In this document: positions 8,840 to 19,072 of the stretch, in pieces | How the letters are laid out: every line of letters begins with the position of its first letter | Numbering within the stretch: the first letter of the stretch is position 1 | Assembly: GCA_964020105.1 (NCBI GenBank) | Contig: OZ026535.1 | Span: 620,001-684,000 of the forward strand | DNA: 64,000 nucleotides | Origin: G964020105 sp964020105 | GTDB taxonomy: Bacteria; Pseudomonadota; Alphaproteobacteria; WRAU01; Hepatincolaceae | Direction of reading: 5' to 3' | Program-made: the position numbers and the translations under genes | The notes under the pieces: generated by a model | Database searches by the model: none | Told to the model about the DNA's origin: nothing | Seen by the model: only the letters and a program-made list of their open reading frames with translations

Positions 8840-9809
8840 TTGTATAAACAACTTAGGTCACTTTTTTTCCTACTTTTGTTATTTATGGTGTCCATATATT
8901 TGATGTTTTTCATATCTGTGGTTACTAAAGATACGATGATTGAAATACCTAATAATTCAACCGCTAGTTCTGTTGCAACATTTTTGAGGAAATCAAATCT
9001 TATCACTTCAGAAAACTTATTTTTATTATGTTTAAAGATTTTTTTTTCTAGAGAAAAAAATCAAACCTGGTGAGTTTTTATTACCAGAGGATTCTAGTAT
9101 ATTTAAAATTGCTTTCTTTATTACAGATACTAAAAATATTCATACCTATAAGATAACATTAGTAGAAGGCAAAACAACCAGTGAAATGCTTGCTTTAATT
9201 GATTCTCAGCCTAATTTAGTAGGAAAAATCACACAAGTGCCGGAAGGCTCTTTAATGCCTGATACTTATTATTTCTATAAAAATGATACTAAACAATCAA
9301 TTATATTACGTGCTAATAAAGCCATGACAATATATTTAGATAACCTTTGGCAAAATAAATCTCCTACTTTAATTTATAAAAACAAAAAAGAAGCATTAAT
9401 ATTAGCATCTATGGTTGAAAAAGAATCAGCTCTCAGATCAGAAAAAAATATGATTGCCTCTGTTTTTATTAACAGGTTACGATTAGGCATGAAATTACAA
9501 TCTGATCCTACTGTGGCTTATGGTTTAGGGAAAGCAAATGCTGATAGGCTAAAAAAATCTGAATTACATAAGATTACTCCATATAATACATACACAAAAT
9601 ATGGATTACCTATAAATCCCATAAGTAACCCTTCTAAATCTTCTTTAAATGCGGTATTTTTTCCTGCTAAATCTAACTATTTATATTTTGTTGCTGATGG
9701 CAGTGGTGGTCATAAATTTGCCACCAATCTTAAAGATCATAATATTAATGTACAATTATGGCGTAAAGTGGAACAAAATATCCGAAAAAAAGAAAAACTT
9801 GCCTCTTAA
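8840..9809 (+). pseudogene. mltG: Endolytic murein transglycosylase MltG, interrupted by a one-base frameshift
   Basis: Inner-membrane enzyme that cleaves nascent glycan strands. The first part (TTG start at 8840) encodes a TM helix and the beginning of the LysM-like region and stops at 9071-9073. The rest continues in another frame with KPGEF-LLPEDSS, then VEGKTTSEML, PEGSLMPDTYYF and the catalytic block MVEKESALRSE..ASVFINRLRLGMKLQSDPTVAYG including the essential Glu. The break is in A7 at 9054-9060: with six A's the protein reads through as SREKIKPGEF and is about 322 residues, the normal length. All else is intact, so it is either a very recent lesion, a sequencing error in a homopolymer, or a gene rescued by polymerase slippage on A7. 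Confidence 0.85.
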
Positions 9810-10736
9810 GCTATTATTGCTAGAAAAAAACTTCTCTCTGTAGAGATTGTTTAAAATAATATCGTCCATGGCATGATTATTAGATAAAGTTAGTGGAATT
9901 ACTTTATTATTATAAATTATTTAGGCAGTTCTGTTGCTCTCCTAAAAATAATCTATAGAGGAAAATAGCCTATCATTAGGGTACTTCGCTAATTATTAGT
10001 TTTCTTATTAAACTAAAATAGTTAGTGGTAAGAGTTTTAGTGTTTAAGGAAAGCTTCACTCATATGAAAATAAAAACTTACTAGAGATTAATAACCCTAT
10101 CTGGTTAATTTTCCTATTTAATTTTAAAGATGCTTTTTTCTAATTTAGGCTATAAATCTCCTTATTATCTGGTTTTCTTCTTCATTAATTTACAAAAATA
10201 AGCACATCAGCTTTTAAAGGAAATTTTATTTCTTCCTTAGGGTACATTTGTTAGCTTTATATTATAATTATTAAGCTAATTCTTAGTTAGTAAGATGAAA
10301 ACAAAGAGCTTCTTCTGCAACAAGTATTAGCTTAAGTTATTTGCTTCTGCTAATTTTTTAGCCTTTTTTCTTAATATAATTGCTATTTATTTTTAATAAC
10401 AAGTTTACTGATAACCTGTTTGCACTTATATTTATTAAACAGTTCCTAAATTTTTGCCATAAGATATGCAGCCTTCGTGCATGATATTTTGTAAATTTAA
10501 TTTTTGTTTTATTAAATGTTTCTAATTACTAGGACAATTTTATAATTAATTTACACTATAAGCTATATACAAGATAAATTATTAAAAAACTATGCTATTA
10601 AGTGTAATGGCTCTTGCTTAATTTAATTAAGATAACTTGTTTACTTCCTTTAAAGGGGTGAAATTATCTCCTCCCCCTATAAACTTGCATCTCACTTTTT
10701 CATAATAAATTACAAAAGTTAATGATATAATATTTT
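9810..10736 (+). other. Gene-free AT-rich stretch, probably decayed sequence
   Basis: About 930 bases with no open frame that I can support. Short hints of coding-like residues can be read on the minus strand around 10100-10700, but they are broken by many stops and I cannot name a family. No tRNA, terminator or repeat is evident. Confidence 0.5.
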
Positions 10737-12287
10737 TTATAATTTAATTTGTAGTGCCACACTAAATTGATATGCTCGATTCTTGGCATCATTGATATCG
10801 TATCCATCAGGAGCATTTGTGAATGCTCTAATAAGATCATAAAAGTCTGACAATCCTCTATATGCACCGCCAATTGCACCAAAACTAACATATTGGTTAT
10901 ATTCGTGCATATAATATATGCCAGTTCCGAATAAGCCTCCCTGATTACCCAAAAAATAGCCTATCCCTTTTGTTTTATCATCATTAAAAGAATATTTAGT
11001 AGTTAATAAAGGTAATGCAAATTTTTTCCCATAAGGAAAGTCATCACTAGCATGATCATTTACATCTTTACCTGAAAATAAATTGGTTTCAGCCGTAACT
11101 CCAAGAACAGAAACAGAAGTATCCCATCTTGTTCCACTATAATTTAATTCCAATGTGCTGAAAATTGTTGTGCTATTATAATAGGGACCATTTGTAGATA
11201 CAAACTCTAAATACTGTATTTTATCGTGAAAACCTCTATAATTGGTGGGCTTATCAGGATTCGTAGAGATATTCTCTAATGGCAAGAATTTTTCTGTAAT
11301 ATCGCCAACTATTTCACCCTTTAAAGACCACTTTGCATTAAAATTATAAGAGAATTCAAAAGCAAGTGCTTTAGATTTAGCATAACTGTTGATATCAGTA
11401 ACAGTTATAGGAGGGCCATCTTCAGATGAATTAAATTTATTTGCTGTATTATCTATTTTATAGAAATTTCCTCCCCCAAGATTAAATAATTGTAATCCCT
11501 TATTCTTACCTCCTAAGAAACTTATTCCATCAAAATAGGTAATAGCAAAAATACTGTTTTTACCATAATTAGTATATCGTGCAGCCCAAACAGGAGGAGC
11601 ATTGGTTAAAATTTCTTTACCATAGGCCTGATTAAAAAGAGGGCTTAATCTAGGATTAACAAAATAATAAAAAGTAACCTCATTATTAGAAGTTGGAAAT
11701 AATGACAATGATATAATATCTTGTGGATATAGCAGATCAGTTTTATTAGGTTGAAAAGTTATTATATTATCTGTGATTGGTAGTATGAAAAGTGAAATCA
11801 TAGATAATCCATCCACTTGTCCCCAGGTAATATTTTGTCTTCCAAGGCTTACTACAAAATATTCTGAGGGTGAGTATTTTATCACACTCTCCTTAAGTAA
11901 AAATTTACTATAACTAATAGTTTTCTTTATGTCTGGTAGCCGTTCCTTATTGGGAGTAAATACAGACTTCTCTGGAGTTAAGAATACTGTGTACCTAGAA
12001 TAAGCATATTCACCTGCAACACTAAAAGAAAAATCTTTCCAACTATCCTTATAAGACAAGGTAACAGAAGAGCTTGTTTTATAAGTTCCATTGGGAGTAA
12101 GTGTTGGTAAAGTACCTGCTGTAAAATTTATTTTTTTCCCTAATTCTTGCCAATAAGATGAATCTTTTTTTTCAACAGCATCTACCTCTTGTTGCTTAAT
12201 CCCATCCAGTGTAAAAGAATCTTCCTCAGCAGAAAGTAATTCACAATACAGAAAAACAAATAAAATTAAAATATATCGCTTTAACAT
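10737..12287 (-). CDS. Putative outer-membrane beta-barrel protein (DUF1302-like), partner of the RND/LolA-like genes
   Basis: A 516-residue protein with a signal peptide (cleavage near LLSAEE), no internal TM helices and many alternating amphipathic strands with a C-terminal strand ending in a hydrophobic residue (SVALQIKL), as expected for an outer-membrane barrel. Around residues 145-165 it has GRQNITWGQ followed by a TDLLYPQDI segment; the 44132-45361 gene has GRTTLTWSR and TDLLYYN in the same order, so the two are distant homologues. The DUF1302-type comparison is from memory and tentative. It is divergent from the LolA-like/MMPL pair, and proteins of this kind are often encoded beside RND exporters; role in outer-membrane passage of a hydrophobic cargo is inferred. 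Confidence 0.6.
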   Translation of the reverse strand: MLKRYILILFVFLYCELLSAEEDSFTLDGIKQQEVDAVEKKDSSYWQELGKKINFTAGTLPTLTPNGTYKTSSSVTLSYKDSWKDFSFSVAGEYAYSRYTVFLTPEKSVFTPNKERLPDIKKTISYSKFLLKESVIKYSPSEYFVVSLGRQNITWGQVDGLSMISLFILPITDNIITFQPNKTDLLYPQDIISLSLFPTSNNEVTFYYFVNPRLSPLFNQAYGKEILTNAPPVWAARYTNYGKNSIFAITYFDGISFLGGKNKGLQLFNLGGGNFYKIDNTANKFNSSEDGPPITVTDINSYAKSKALAFEFSYNFNAKWSLKGEIVGDITEKFLPLENISTNPDKPTNYRGFHDKIQYLEFVSTNGPYYNSTTIFSTLELNYSGTRWDTSVSVLGVTAETNLFSGKDVNDHASDDFPYGKKFALPLLTTKYSFNDDKTKGIGYFLGNQGGLFGTGIYYMHEYNQYVSFGAIGGAYRGLSDFYDLIRAFTNAPDGYDINDAKNRAYQFSVALQIKL

Positions 12288-12591
12288 AACCTTATTAACT
12301 CCTATGCAGTAATTGGGTTGTGATTAATAGTAGCTCTAATTTATCATTTTATTCAGAATGATCTCACAATAATCCTTTCGAATAAAAACCACAACCAACT
12401 CATACAAAAAGGATATGGCAAAAGATAAGAACGATAAAAATATATATTCTATGATATCAGAAATTAGCATAAAATAATAAAATAATAAATTTATATTTTT
12501 AGTTGTATAATCCATTTTAATTTTTATTATCTTTTTTGCTTATAGTATATTATGATCAATTATCAAAAATCAAATAAGGGAGATTCTCAGC
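12288..12591. promoter_or_regulatory. Divergent intergenic region
   Basis: 304 bases between two divergent genes that must carry both promoters. A ribosome site AGGAG precedes the minus-strand gene and AAGGGAGA precedes the plus-strand gene. Several TATATT/TATTAT-like boxes exist but none has a convincing -35 partner. Confidence 0.35.
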
Positions 12592-13368
12592 ATGATAAAA
12601 TTAAGAGTTATCGTATGCGCATTTTTATTAGTAAATTTTTATGCTGTTAATTTTCTATATTCCTTAGAAATCAGTGGTACGGAAGTAATGAAAAAAGTTT
12701 ATGATGAATCAAATAAAAATAAGAATAAAACATCAGATATTGAACTTATTATTAGTGATAGCAATAATAATAAAAGAGTTAGATTATTTAATTTAAAATC
12801 TAAAATTAGCAATGATATAAACAAAACAATGATTATGTTTTATGAACCAGTAAATATTAAGGGAACAGCGTTATTAACTCATACTGATAACAATAACAAT
12901 GATTCTTCTTCACAATGGATATATTTTCCTGCATTTAAATCTTTAAAAGTGATTTCTGGCGATGAGAAAAATAAAAGCTTTATGGGATCAGATTTCTCAT
13001 ACTCAGATATCGGCGGTAGAACACTTGAACAAGATACACATTCTTTAGTAAAAGAAGATGAAAATTATTACTATGTTAGAAGTATTCCCAAGGATTCTAG
13101 TGACATCTACGCTAAAATGGATTCAATAATTGATAAATCTAACAATACTGCAGCCAAAATAACTTTTTATAATAAAGATAATAAGGTTCTTAAAATTTTA
13201 TTAAATACTCAAATATCTAAAATAAATGGAGCTTATGAGATTATAGAATCAATTATGAAAAATGAACAAACATCAGGACAAACAGTCATGAAAAGAAGAA
13301 ATGTTGATGTTAAAACTATTATTAAAGAAGACGAAGTAAATGTTAAAGCACTACAAATTATTTCATAA
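12592..13368 (+). CDS. LolA-like periplasmic outer-membrane lipoprotein-sorting protein
   Basis: 258 residues with an N-terminal signal peptide (about residues 1-25). The body resembles the LolA_like family ('outer membrane lipoprotein-sorting protein'): repeated beta strands, MIMFYEPVNIKGTALL, a QWIYFPAFKSLKVI segment and the FMGSDFSYSDIGGR motif. The same MGSD-x-SY-x-DI motif is in the product of 48535-49296. LolA-type folds hold acyl chains in a half-barrel groove, so carriage of a lipid or lipidated cargo through the periplasm is the likely job. It lies 18 bases before an MMPL/RND pump, a known association. It is not the canonical LolA. Confidence 0.7.
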   Translation: MIKLRVIVCAFLLVNFYAVNFLYSLEISGTEVMKKVYDESNKNKNKTSDIELIISDSNNNKRVRLFNLKSKISNDINKTMIMFYEPVNIKGTALLTHTDNNNNDSSSQWIYFPAFKSLKVISGDEKNKSFMGSDFSYSDIGGRTLEQDTHSLVKEDENYYYVRSIPKDSSDIYAKMDSIIDKSNNTAAKITFYNKDNKVLKILLNTQISKINGAYEIIESIMKNEQTSGQTVMKRRNVDVKTIIKEDEVNVKALQIIS

Positions 13369-13386
13369 TTTTGCAATTACTATAAA

Positions 13387-15690
13387 ATGAATAATAAAAG
13401 ATTGTGGTATTTTAAATCCATAGTAATTATTACGTGGATAGTTTTTTTATCTTTACTATTTTTTTTAGTTAAACAGCTAGAATATAGTAACTCAAAATGG
13501 TTAAATGACGACAATCCTTCGCAACAAGCAATAAATATTTTAGAAGAGAAATTTAAAAAATATGAAGATGTAATAATTGCTTTAGATTTTAAAAAAGATA
13601 TTTTTAATTTAGAAACTATAAGTATTTTAGAAAATCTAGAAAAAGAGCTTACTGCTATTGCTGAGGTAAAAGAAGTTATAACTCCGCTTAATGCAACATT
13701 TTTATTGAATATCAATCAAAGTCTTGAAAGTACTAGCTATATAAAAGCTTACAATAACGGTAATTTAAAATCTTTGAGTGAATTAAAAAACATTTTTTCC
13801 AAAGGATTTTATTATACAAAGCTACTATCAGCAGATTATACTAAAGTAGTAGTTATTGTTAAAATAGATACCTTGTATAAAGACTCCCTAAGAAAAACAG
13901 TTATTAATAATATAAAAACTAAGTTAACTACTATGGAAAATTTTTTACCATCCCCCAAACTATCAGGGGATGGGCTATTGAATTATGAGCTTAATATTAA
14001 AACTCAAGAAAATCTAGCTAAATTATTACTTATTGCCTTTGTTATAATTGGCATTATAGCATTTTTAATGGGAGGATTAAAAAAATTATTAATTATTTGG
14101 GGAGTAGTAATTACTACTGTTCTATCGTCAATGGCAATAATATATTTAAATGGGCACAGCCTAACATCCTTAAGTATCACATTAATTTTAATGGTTAGTG
14201 TGGTTGGTGTTTCAGATGCTTTACATATTGATGAATATTTTAATTACATTAATGCGCAAAATATTCATAGAGCAAAATCAAAGGTTCAAAGAATTTATTT
14301 AACTATAAAAGATACTATTATTCCTTGTTTTTTAACTAGCTTAACAACAACTATTGGTTTTGGAACTTTTATGATATCAAAACTAATCCCCTTATTTGAA
14401 TTTGGCTTGGATTCAAGCATTGCAATTCTTATTTCTTTCATACTAAATATAATTTTTATATGTAGTATTTTATATATTTTTCCAAATTATAAGAATAAGA
14501 TACGATATAAAAATAAGTTGCAAGCATTATATGAAGTATTGATTGAAAAATTATTATATAAAATAGCTAATATTAGTGTCAAATACTGTAAAAAAATTAT
14601 TATTATTTTTATAACAATCATGGGATTGTTTGTCGTGGTATTACCTTTTTCAAAAACAGAATCTAATTTTTTAGATGTTTTTTTTGCCAAGGATAGTGAT
14701 TTTTATCAAGACTTTATTTATTTAGATAAATTTTTCAAAGGTTCTGGTAATTTTAATATATTAATTAAAAATAATAATTATGATTATTTTAAGTCAGAAA
14801 AAGCCCTGAGTGATACAATAAAAACAGTTAGGGCATTAGAAAAAATTGATAATATTAAAGCAGTTGATAGTTATTTATTACCTCTTAATATGGTACATGA
14901 GCATTTTAGATTAGATTCTTCTTTTTATCCCTATGACGAGGAAGAATTAGCACAAGAATTATTATTTTTAGAACTATCAAGGTCTGACTCAAATAAAGGA
15001 ATATTAGAAGATTATTTGGATTTCAGTTATCAAACCTCTAATATTCTTCTTCAAACCAATAACTTAACGTCAGAGCAAATAGGTAAACTGCTTTTTGAAA
15101 TCAATAAAGTGTTGGCAGCTAATAATATAAAAGACTCAACCATAACAGGTTCCAATGAATATTTTCATACTTTAAGTAAAGATGTATTGGGAACTCAGTT
15201 TTATAGTATTTTATTATGTTTTGTCATTATATTTTGTATATTTTTAATTTTTTATAAATTAAAATTAGCCCAAAAAGCCACTTTATCAGCAATTTTTCCA
15301 ATTATATTTGTACTAGCATTAATTGTTATTAGTAGAACTCCATTTGATTTTGCCATAATTTTAGTTTCATCAATTGCTCTGGGTATTAGTGTTGACAACA
15401 CTTTACATATTTTATCACACTATATTAGAATAAAAAAACAACAAAAATTAGAAAAATTGGCTGAGGATATGCTAATAAAATCGGCATTATTAATACCAGG
15501 CAAAGCAATTATTCAAGCTACTTTCTTATTTTGCATAATCTCTTTAATATTTATATTTGCAGATTTAATTTTATTAAAAAAATTTGGTTTATTTTTATCT
15601 ATAACTTTACTAGTTGGATTTATTAGTTCAACCGTATTTTTTTTAGCATTACTTAATAAAAGTTCTAGTGATTCCTCTAGCAAAATTTAA
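13387..15690 (+). CDS. RND superfamily (MMPL-type) exporter
   Basis: 767-residue inner-membrane protein built as two halves, each with one TM helix, a periplasmic domain, then a five-helix bundle. Proton-relay-type motifs appear in both halves: SVVGVSDALHID in the first and GISVDNTLHILSHY in the second. The length is shorter than drug-efflux AcrB types (about 1000 residues) and fits the MMPL/HpnN group, which moves lipids and other hydrophobic molecules to the outer membrane. Gene pair with the LolA-like protein upstream. Substrate unknown. Confidence 0.8.
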   Translation: MNNKRLWYFKSIVIITWIVFLSLLFFLVKQLEYSNSKWLNDDNPSQQAINILEEKFKKYEDVIIALDFKKDIFNLETISILENLEKELTAIAEVKEVITPLNATFLLNINQSLESTSYIKAYNNGNLKSLSELKNIFSKGFYYTKLLSADYTKVVVIVKIDTLYKDSLRKTVINNIKTKLTTMENFLPSPKLSGDGLLNYELNIKTQENLAKLLLIAFVIIGIIAFLMGGLKKLLIIWGVVITTVLSSMAIIYLNGHSLTSLSITLILMVSVVGVSDALHIDEYFNYINAQNIHRAKSKVQRIYLTIKDTIIPCFLTSLTTTIGFGTFMISKLIPLFEFGLDSSIAILISFILNIIFICSILYIFPNYKNKIRYKNKLQALYEVLIEKLLYKIANISVKYCKKIIIIFITIMGLFVVVLPFSKTESNFLDVFFAKDSDFYQDFIYLDKFFKGSGNFNILIKNNNYDYFKSEKALSDTIKTVRALEKIDNIKAVDSYLLPLNMVHEHFRLDSSFYPYDEEELAQELLFLELSRSDSNKGILEDYLDFSYQTSNILLQTNNLTSEQIGKLLFEINKVLAANNIKDSTITGSNEYFHTLSKDVLGTQFYSILLCFVIIFCIFLIFYKLKLAQKATLSAIFPIIFVLALIVISRTPFDFAIILVSSIALGISVDNTLHILSHYIRIKKQQKLEKLAEDMLIKSALLIPGKAIIQATFLFCIISLIFIFADLILLKKFGLFLSITLLVGFISSTVFFLALLNKSSSDSSSKI

Positions 15691-15783
15691 TAATCCTCTA
15701 ATGTAGGAAATTATCATTATTAATATAGTTTCTATTTTAATTAAACCATTGGTTGCGTATTGTTTTTATTTCTTCTGTATTCT

Positions 15784-15817
15784 TAGAAAAAGAGCCTTCT
15801 TAAAAAGAAGGCTCTTT
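15784..15817 (-). terminator. Terminator of eno
   Basis: Perfect 13-bp stem AAAGAGCCTTCTT / AAGAAGGCTCTTT (15788-15800 with 15805-15817; tight loop). On the minus strand it is followed by a T5 tract, so it ends eno (stop at 15840); on the plus strand the T run is shorter, but it may also slow transcription from the RND gene. Confidence 0.85.
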
Positions 15818-15839
15818 AGAAGTGGAAATTGTTTTTAAA

Positions 15840-17120
15840 TTATTTTAATTTAAGTACATTTTTTCCGTTATAAACTGCCACAGAGCCAAGTTCACTGGCA
15901 ATTCTAATTAACTGATTATATTTTGCTAATCTGTCAGATCTGGAAAGGGATCCAGTCTTAATTTGTCCAGCATTAACAGCAACCGCTATATCAGCAATTG
16001 TAGAATCCTCAGTTTCGCCAGACCTATGGGATATTACGGCACTATAGCCTGCCCTATGAGCCATTTCAATAGCTAAAAAAGTTTCTGATAATGTCCCTAT
16101 CTGATTAACCTTAACCAAAATAGAATTACCAACACCTTCATTAATACCTCTTTGTAATCTCTCAGGATTAGTAACAAATAAATCATCCCCAACAAGTTGT
16201 ACTTTATGACCAATAGTCTTAGTTAGTAATTTCCAACCATTCCAGTCATCTTCATGTAAGCCATCTTCTATGGAATATATAGGATACTTATTACATAAAT
16301 CTTCCCAATATTTTACCATTTCCTCAGAGGTTCTAATAGTGCCCTCTCCTTGCATATTATATTTGCCATTTTCATAAAATTCACTGGCAGCAGCATCTAC
16401 AGCAAACATAAAATCCTCACCAACTTTATATCCAGCTTTTTCAACAGCTTTTGCCAAACTATCTAATGCCTCTTTAGAAGATTTTAATGCAGGAGCAAAA
16501 CCTCCTTCATCACCAACATTGGTATTTAAACCACCATCATGGAGAATTTTCTTAAGAGCATGAAACACTTCAGCACCCATTCTAATAGCCTCAGCCATTG
16601 TAGGTGCGGATATGGGAGCTATCATAAATTCTTGAACGTCAATTGGATTATCAGCGTGCTTACCGCCATTAATGACATTCATCATAGGTACAGGTAAAAC
16701 ATGAGCATTAAATCCACCCAAATATCTGTAAAGAGGCAATCCAACATAGTTAGCAGCAGCTTTAGCAGTTGCCATTGATACTCCTAGTATAGCATTAGCA
16801 CCTAATCTTGATTTATTAGGTGTGCCATCTAATTTTATTAAGAAATTATCAATTCCTTTCTGATCAAGAGCGTCTAAGCCAATTAAATTTTCAAAAATTT
16901 CACCGTTAACAGCAGCAGCAGCTTGTAAAACACCTTTTCCACTATAACGAGATTTGTCTTCATCTCTTAATTCATGCGCTTCGTGTGCTCCGGTGGAGGC
17001 TCCAGAAGGCACAGCAGCCCTACCAACTGTTCCATCTTCCAAAATAACATCAACTTCAATAGTAGGATTTCCTCTACTATCTAATATTTCTATGGCTTTA
17101 ATATCAACTATTTCTGACAT
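15840..17120 (-). CDS. eno: Enolase
   Basis: Interconverts 2-phosphoglycerate and phosphoenolpyruvate. The frame reaches 17186, but the start at 17120 (MSEIVDIKAIEIL) is right: AAAGGAGA lies 7 bases upstream, giving 426 residues. Visible motifs: SGASTGAHEAHELRD, MNVINGGKHADN, GDEGGFAP, SIEDGLHEDDW, GDDLFVTN, and the signature ILVKVNQIGTLSE with catalytic Lys, then SHRSGETED. Presence of enolase means lower glycolysis or gluconeogenesis is at least partly kept, which is not universal in Rickettsiales-like bacteria. Confidence 0.97.
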   Translation of the reverse strand: MSEIVDIKAIEILDSRGNPTIEVDVILEDGTVGRAAVPSGASTGAHEAHELRDEDKSRYSGKGVLQAAAAVNGEIFENLIGLDALDQKGIDNFLIKLDGTPNKSRLGANAILGVSMATAKAAANYVGLPLYRYLGGFNAHVLPVPMMNVINGGKHADNPIDVQEFMIAPISAPTMAEAIRMGAEVFHALKKILHDGGLNTNVGDEGGFAPALKSSKEALDSLAKAVEKAGYKVGEDFMFAVDAAASEFYENGKYNMQGEGTIRTSEEMVKYWEDLCNKYPIYSIEDGLHEDDWNGWKLLTKTIGHKVQLVGDDLFVTNPERLQRGINEGVGNSILVKVNQIGTLSETFLAIEMAHRAGYSAVISHRSGETEDSTIADIAVAVNAGQIKTGSLSRSDRLAKYNQLIRIASELGSVAVYNGKNVLKLK

Positions 17121-17230
17121 GTGAATCTCCTTTGTTGAAAATAACTTCCGCGACGCTATTATAATCCTTTTAGGTATAATATACAATTCATAATTTCAAT
17201 ATTATTAAGAATGATAAAATACTTTAGTAA

Positions 17231-17641
17231 CTATTTAGTAATTATAGTTAAATCTTGTAAATCTTTTTCTTGTGGTAGGGTACACAGATATGTAGTATCT
17301 TTTAACATAATTTTATCATTAAGATTTTTTCTTATTAAAATCATAGTTAAATTGCTAGAGTCAGAATGTTTATATATTTTGGCGTTATAAATAAAATTAG
17401 ATTCCTCTTTTTTATAAAAAGAATATTCTCCTAATTTATCACTAGAGGAAGTATCAAAATTAATATTTTGTGCATATATATTGTCCATAACTGTTATATA
17501 ATTATCTTCTAGAAATAAAGCAATTTTTTTTGTGGATGAGGAGACATCATCTTCAAGTGAGAAGCATTTATAATAGGTGGCTTCTAAAGATGCAAATCCA
17601 ATTATTAATAGTAAAATAGGGATATTAAAAACATTTTTCAT
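17231..17641 (-). CDS. Small secreted protein of unknown function
   Basis: 136 residues with a clear signal peptide (hydrophobic core about residues 6-20, cleavage near LEATYY) and a mature part with two cysteines (CFSLED near the start and YLCTLP near the end) that could pair. No family recognised. The ATG begins right after the purB stop on the same strand, so translation is probably coupled to purB, but a functional link is unclear. Confidence 0.6.
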   Translation of the reverse strand: MKNVFNIPILLLIIGFASLEATYYKCFSLEDDVSSSTKKIALFLEDNYITVMDNIYAQNINFDTSSSDKLGEYSFYKKEESNFIYNAKIYKHSDSSNLTMILIRKNLNDKIMLKDTTYLCTLPQEKDLQDLTIITK

Positions 17642-19072
17642 TTATCTATTCTCTTTCTTAGTAATTATAAAATTAACCTCATTATTAATAAATTCGTCAA
17701 CTTGCTCTTTAGCGTAACCAATAAAATTATCAACATTGATGATATAATCTAGTTGCTCTTTAGTTAGTAAAAAAGAAGAATCTGAGGCAATTTTATGTAA
17801 AAGATCATTATTAGAGCCATCTTCAACTATACTTTTTTTAGTATCTATGGAATAACGTCTAATTTTTTCGTGTAAATCTTGCCTATCAGCACCTTTTTTA
17901 ACGGCTTCTATGATGATATTTTCAGTTGCAAAAAATGGTAATTCTGCAGCAAGATTTTTTGCAATTACTTTTTTATTTACGGTTAAATTAGTAATTACAT
18001 TACTTAATAAATGTAAAATTGCCGTGGTAGTAAAGAATCCTTGTGGAATTACAATTCTACGATTTGCACTATCATCTAATGTTCTCTCAAGCCACTGAGT
18101 TGCTGCAACTAAATTAGCACTGGTGGGTAAGCTCATAACATATTTGGCTAGGGAGGAGATTCTTTCACATATTATAGGATTTTTTTTATAAGGCATTGCA
18201 GAAGAGCCAATTTGATTTTTAGAAAAACTTTCCTCTAATTCTTTAAGATTTTGTAAAAGTCTAATATCATTAGTCATTTTATGGGCGGATATGGCTATTT
18301 GGCTAAGGATATTTAAAAAAGCAACATCAAGCTTACGATCATAAGTTTGACCAGATATAGTAAAATAATTATCAAATCCAAAAACTTTAGCAATATTATT
18401 TTCTAGCTGTTTTACTGCACTGTATGCCATTTCTGGATTTTTATGAGAAAATAACTCTTTAAAACTTGCTAAAGTTCCTGTTGTTCCTTTAATACTACGA
18501 AATTTTAGATTATTAATAAAATAATCTAAATCTTTGTAATCCATGATGAATGACTGCAACCACATGCACGATCTTCTTCCAACTGTTGTCGGCTGAGCTG
18601 TTTGGTAATGAGTAAATGCTACTGTTGCCACATCTTTATGCTGCAATGAGAAATCTGATAGTTTCTCAATAACATTTTGCAATAATTCTTTAGTAAATAT
18701 TAGAGCTTCTTTAATAAGAATTAAATCGGTATTATCTTTTATAAATTCACTTGTAGCCCCTAAATGAATTATTGGTTTAGCAAGAGGAGCTTGTTTAGCA
18801 AAGGAATGCAAATGTGCCATAACGTCATGCTTTAAATCCTCCTCTAACTCGGCAACATCTTTATAATTGATATTATCAATATTATCTTCCATTTGTGCAA
18901 TTTGCTCATTTGATATGGGCAGTCCAAGTTTTTTTTGTTCTTTTGCTAAAGCAATCCATAATTTGCGCCAAGTAACGTGACGTTTTTTATCTGAGAAAAT
19001 TGCTATGATTTTCTTTGGAGCGTAGCGTGATATTAAGGGATCAAAGTATTCCATAATTCTATTATTTTCCAT
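17642..19072 (-). CDS. purB: Adenylosuccinate lyase
   Basis: Cleaves adenylosuccinate to AMP and SAICAR to AICAR. 476 residues; the fumarase/ASL signature is SSAMPYKKNPIICERIS, and THYQTAQPTTVGRR carries the general acid His region. The sequence is of the longer type with KRHVTWRKLW near the N-terminus. With purA less than 1 kb away, the step from IMP to AMP is covered; genes for de novo IMP synthesis are not in the window. Confidence 0.95.
   Translation of the reverse strand: MENNRIMEYFDPLISRYAPKKIIAIFSDKKRHVTWRKLWIALAKEQKKLGLPISNEQIAQMEDNIDNINYKDVAELEEDLKHDVMAHLHSFAKQAPLAKPIIHLGATSEFIKDNTDLILIKEALIFTKELLQNVIEKLSDFSLQHKDVATVAFTHYQTAQPTTVGRRSCMWLQSFIMDYKDLDYFINNLKFRSIKGTTGTLASFKELFSHKNPEMAYSAVKQLENNIAKVFGFDNYFTISGQTYDRKLDVAFLNILSQIAISAHKMTNDIRLLQNLKELEESFSKNQIGSSAMPYKKNPIICERISSLAKYVMSLPTSANLVAATQWLERTLDDSANRRIVIPQGFFTTTAILHLLSNVITNLTVNKKVIAKNLAAELPFFATENIIIEAVKKGADRQDLHEKIRRYSIDTKKSIVEDGSNNDLLHKIASDSSFLLTKEQLDYIINVDNFIGYAKEQVDEFINNEVNFIITKKENR

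Noticed and set aside
9649..9843. 64-codon ORF overlapping the end of mltG
   Set aside because: Out-of-frame shadow of the conserved MltG C-terminus.
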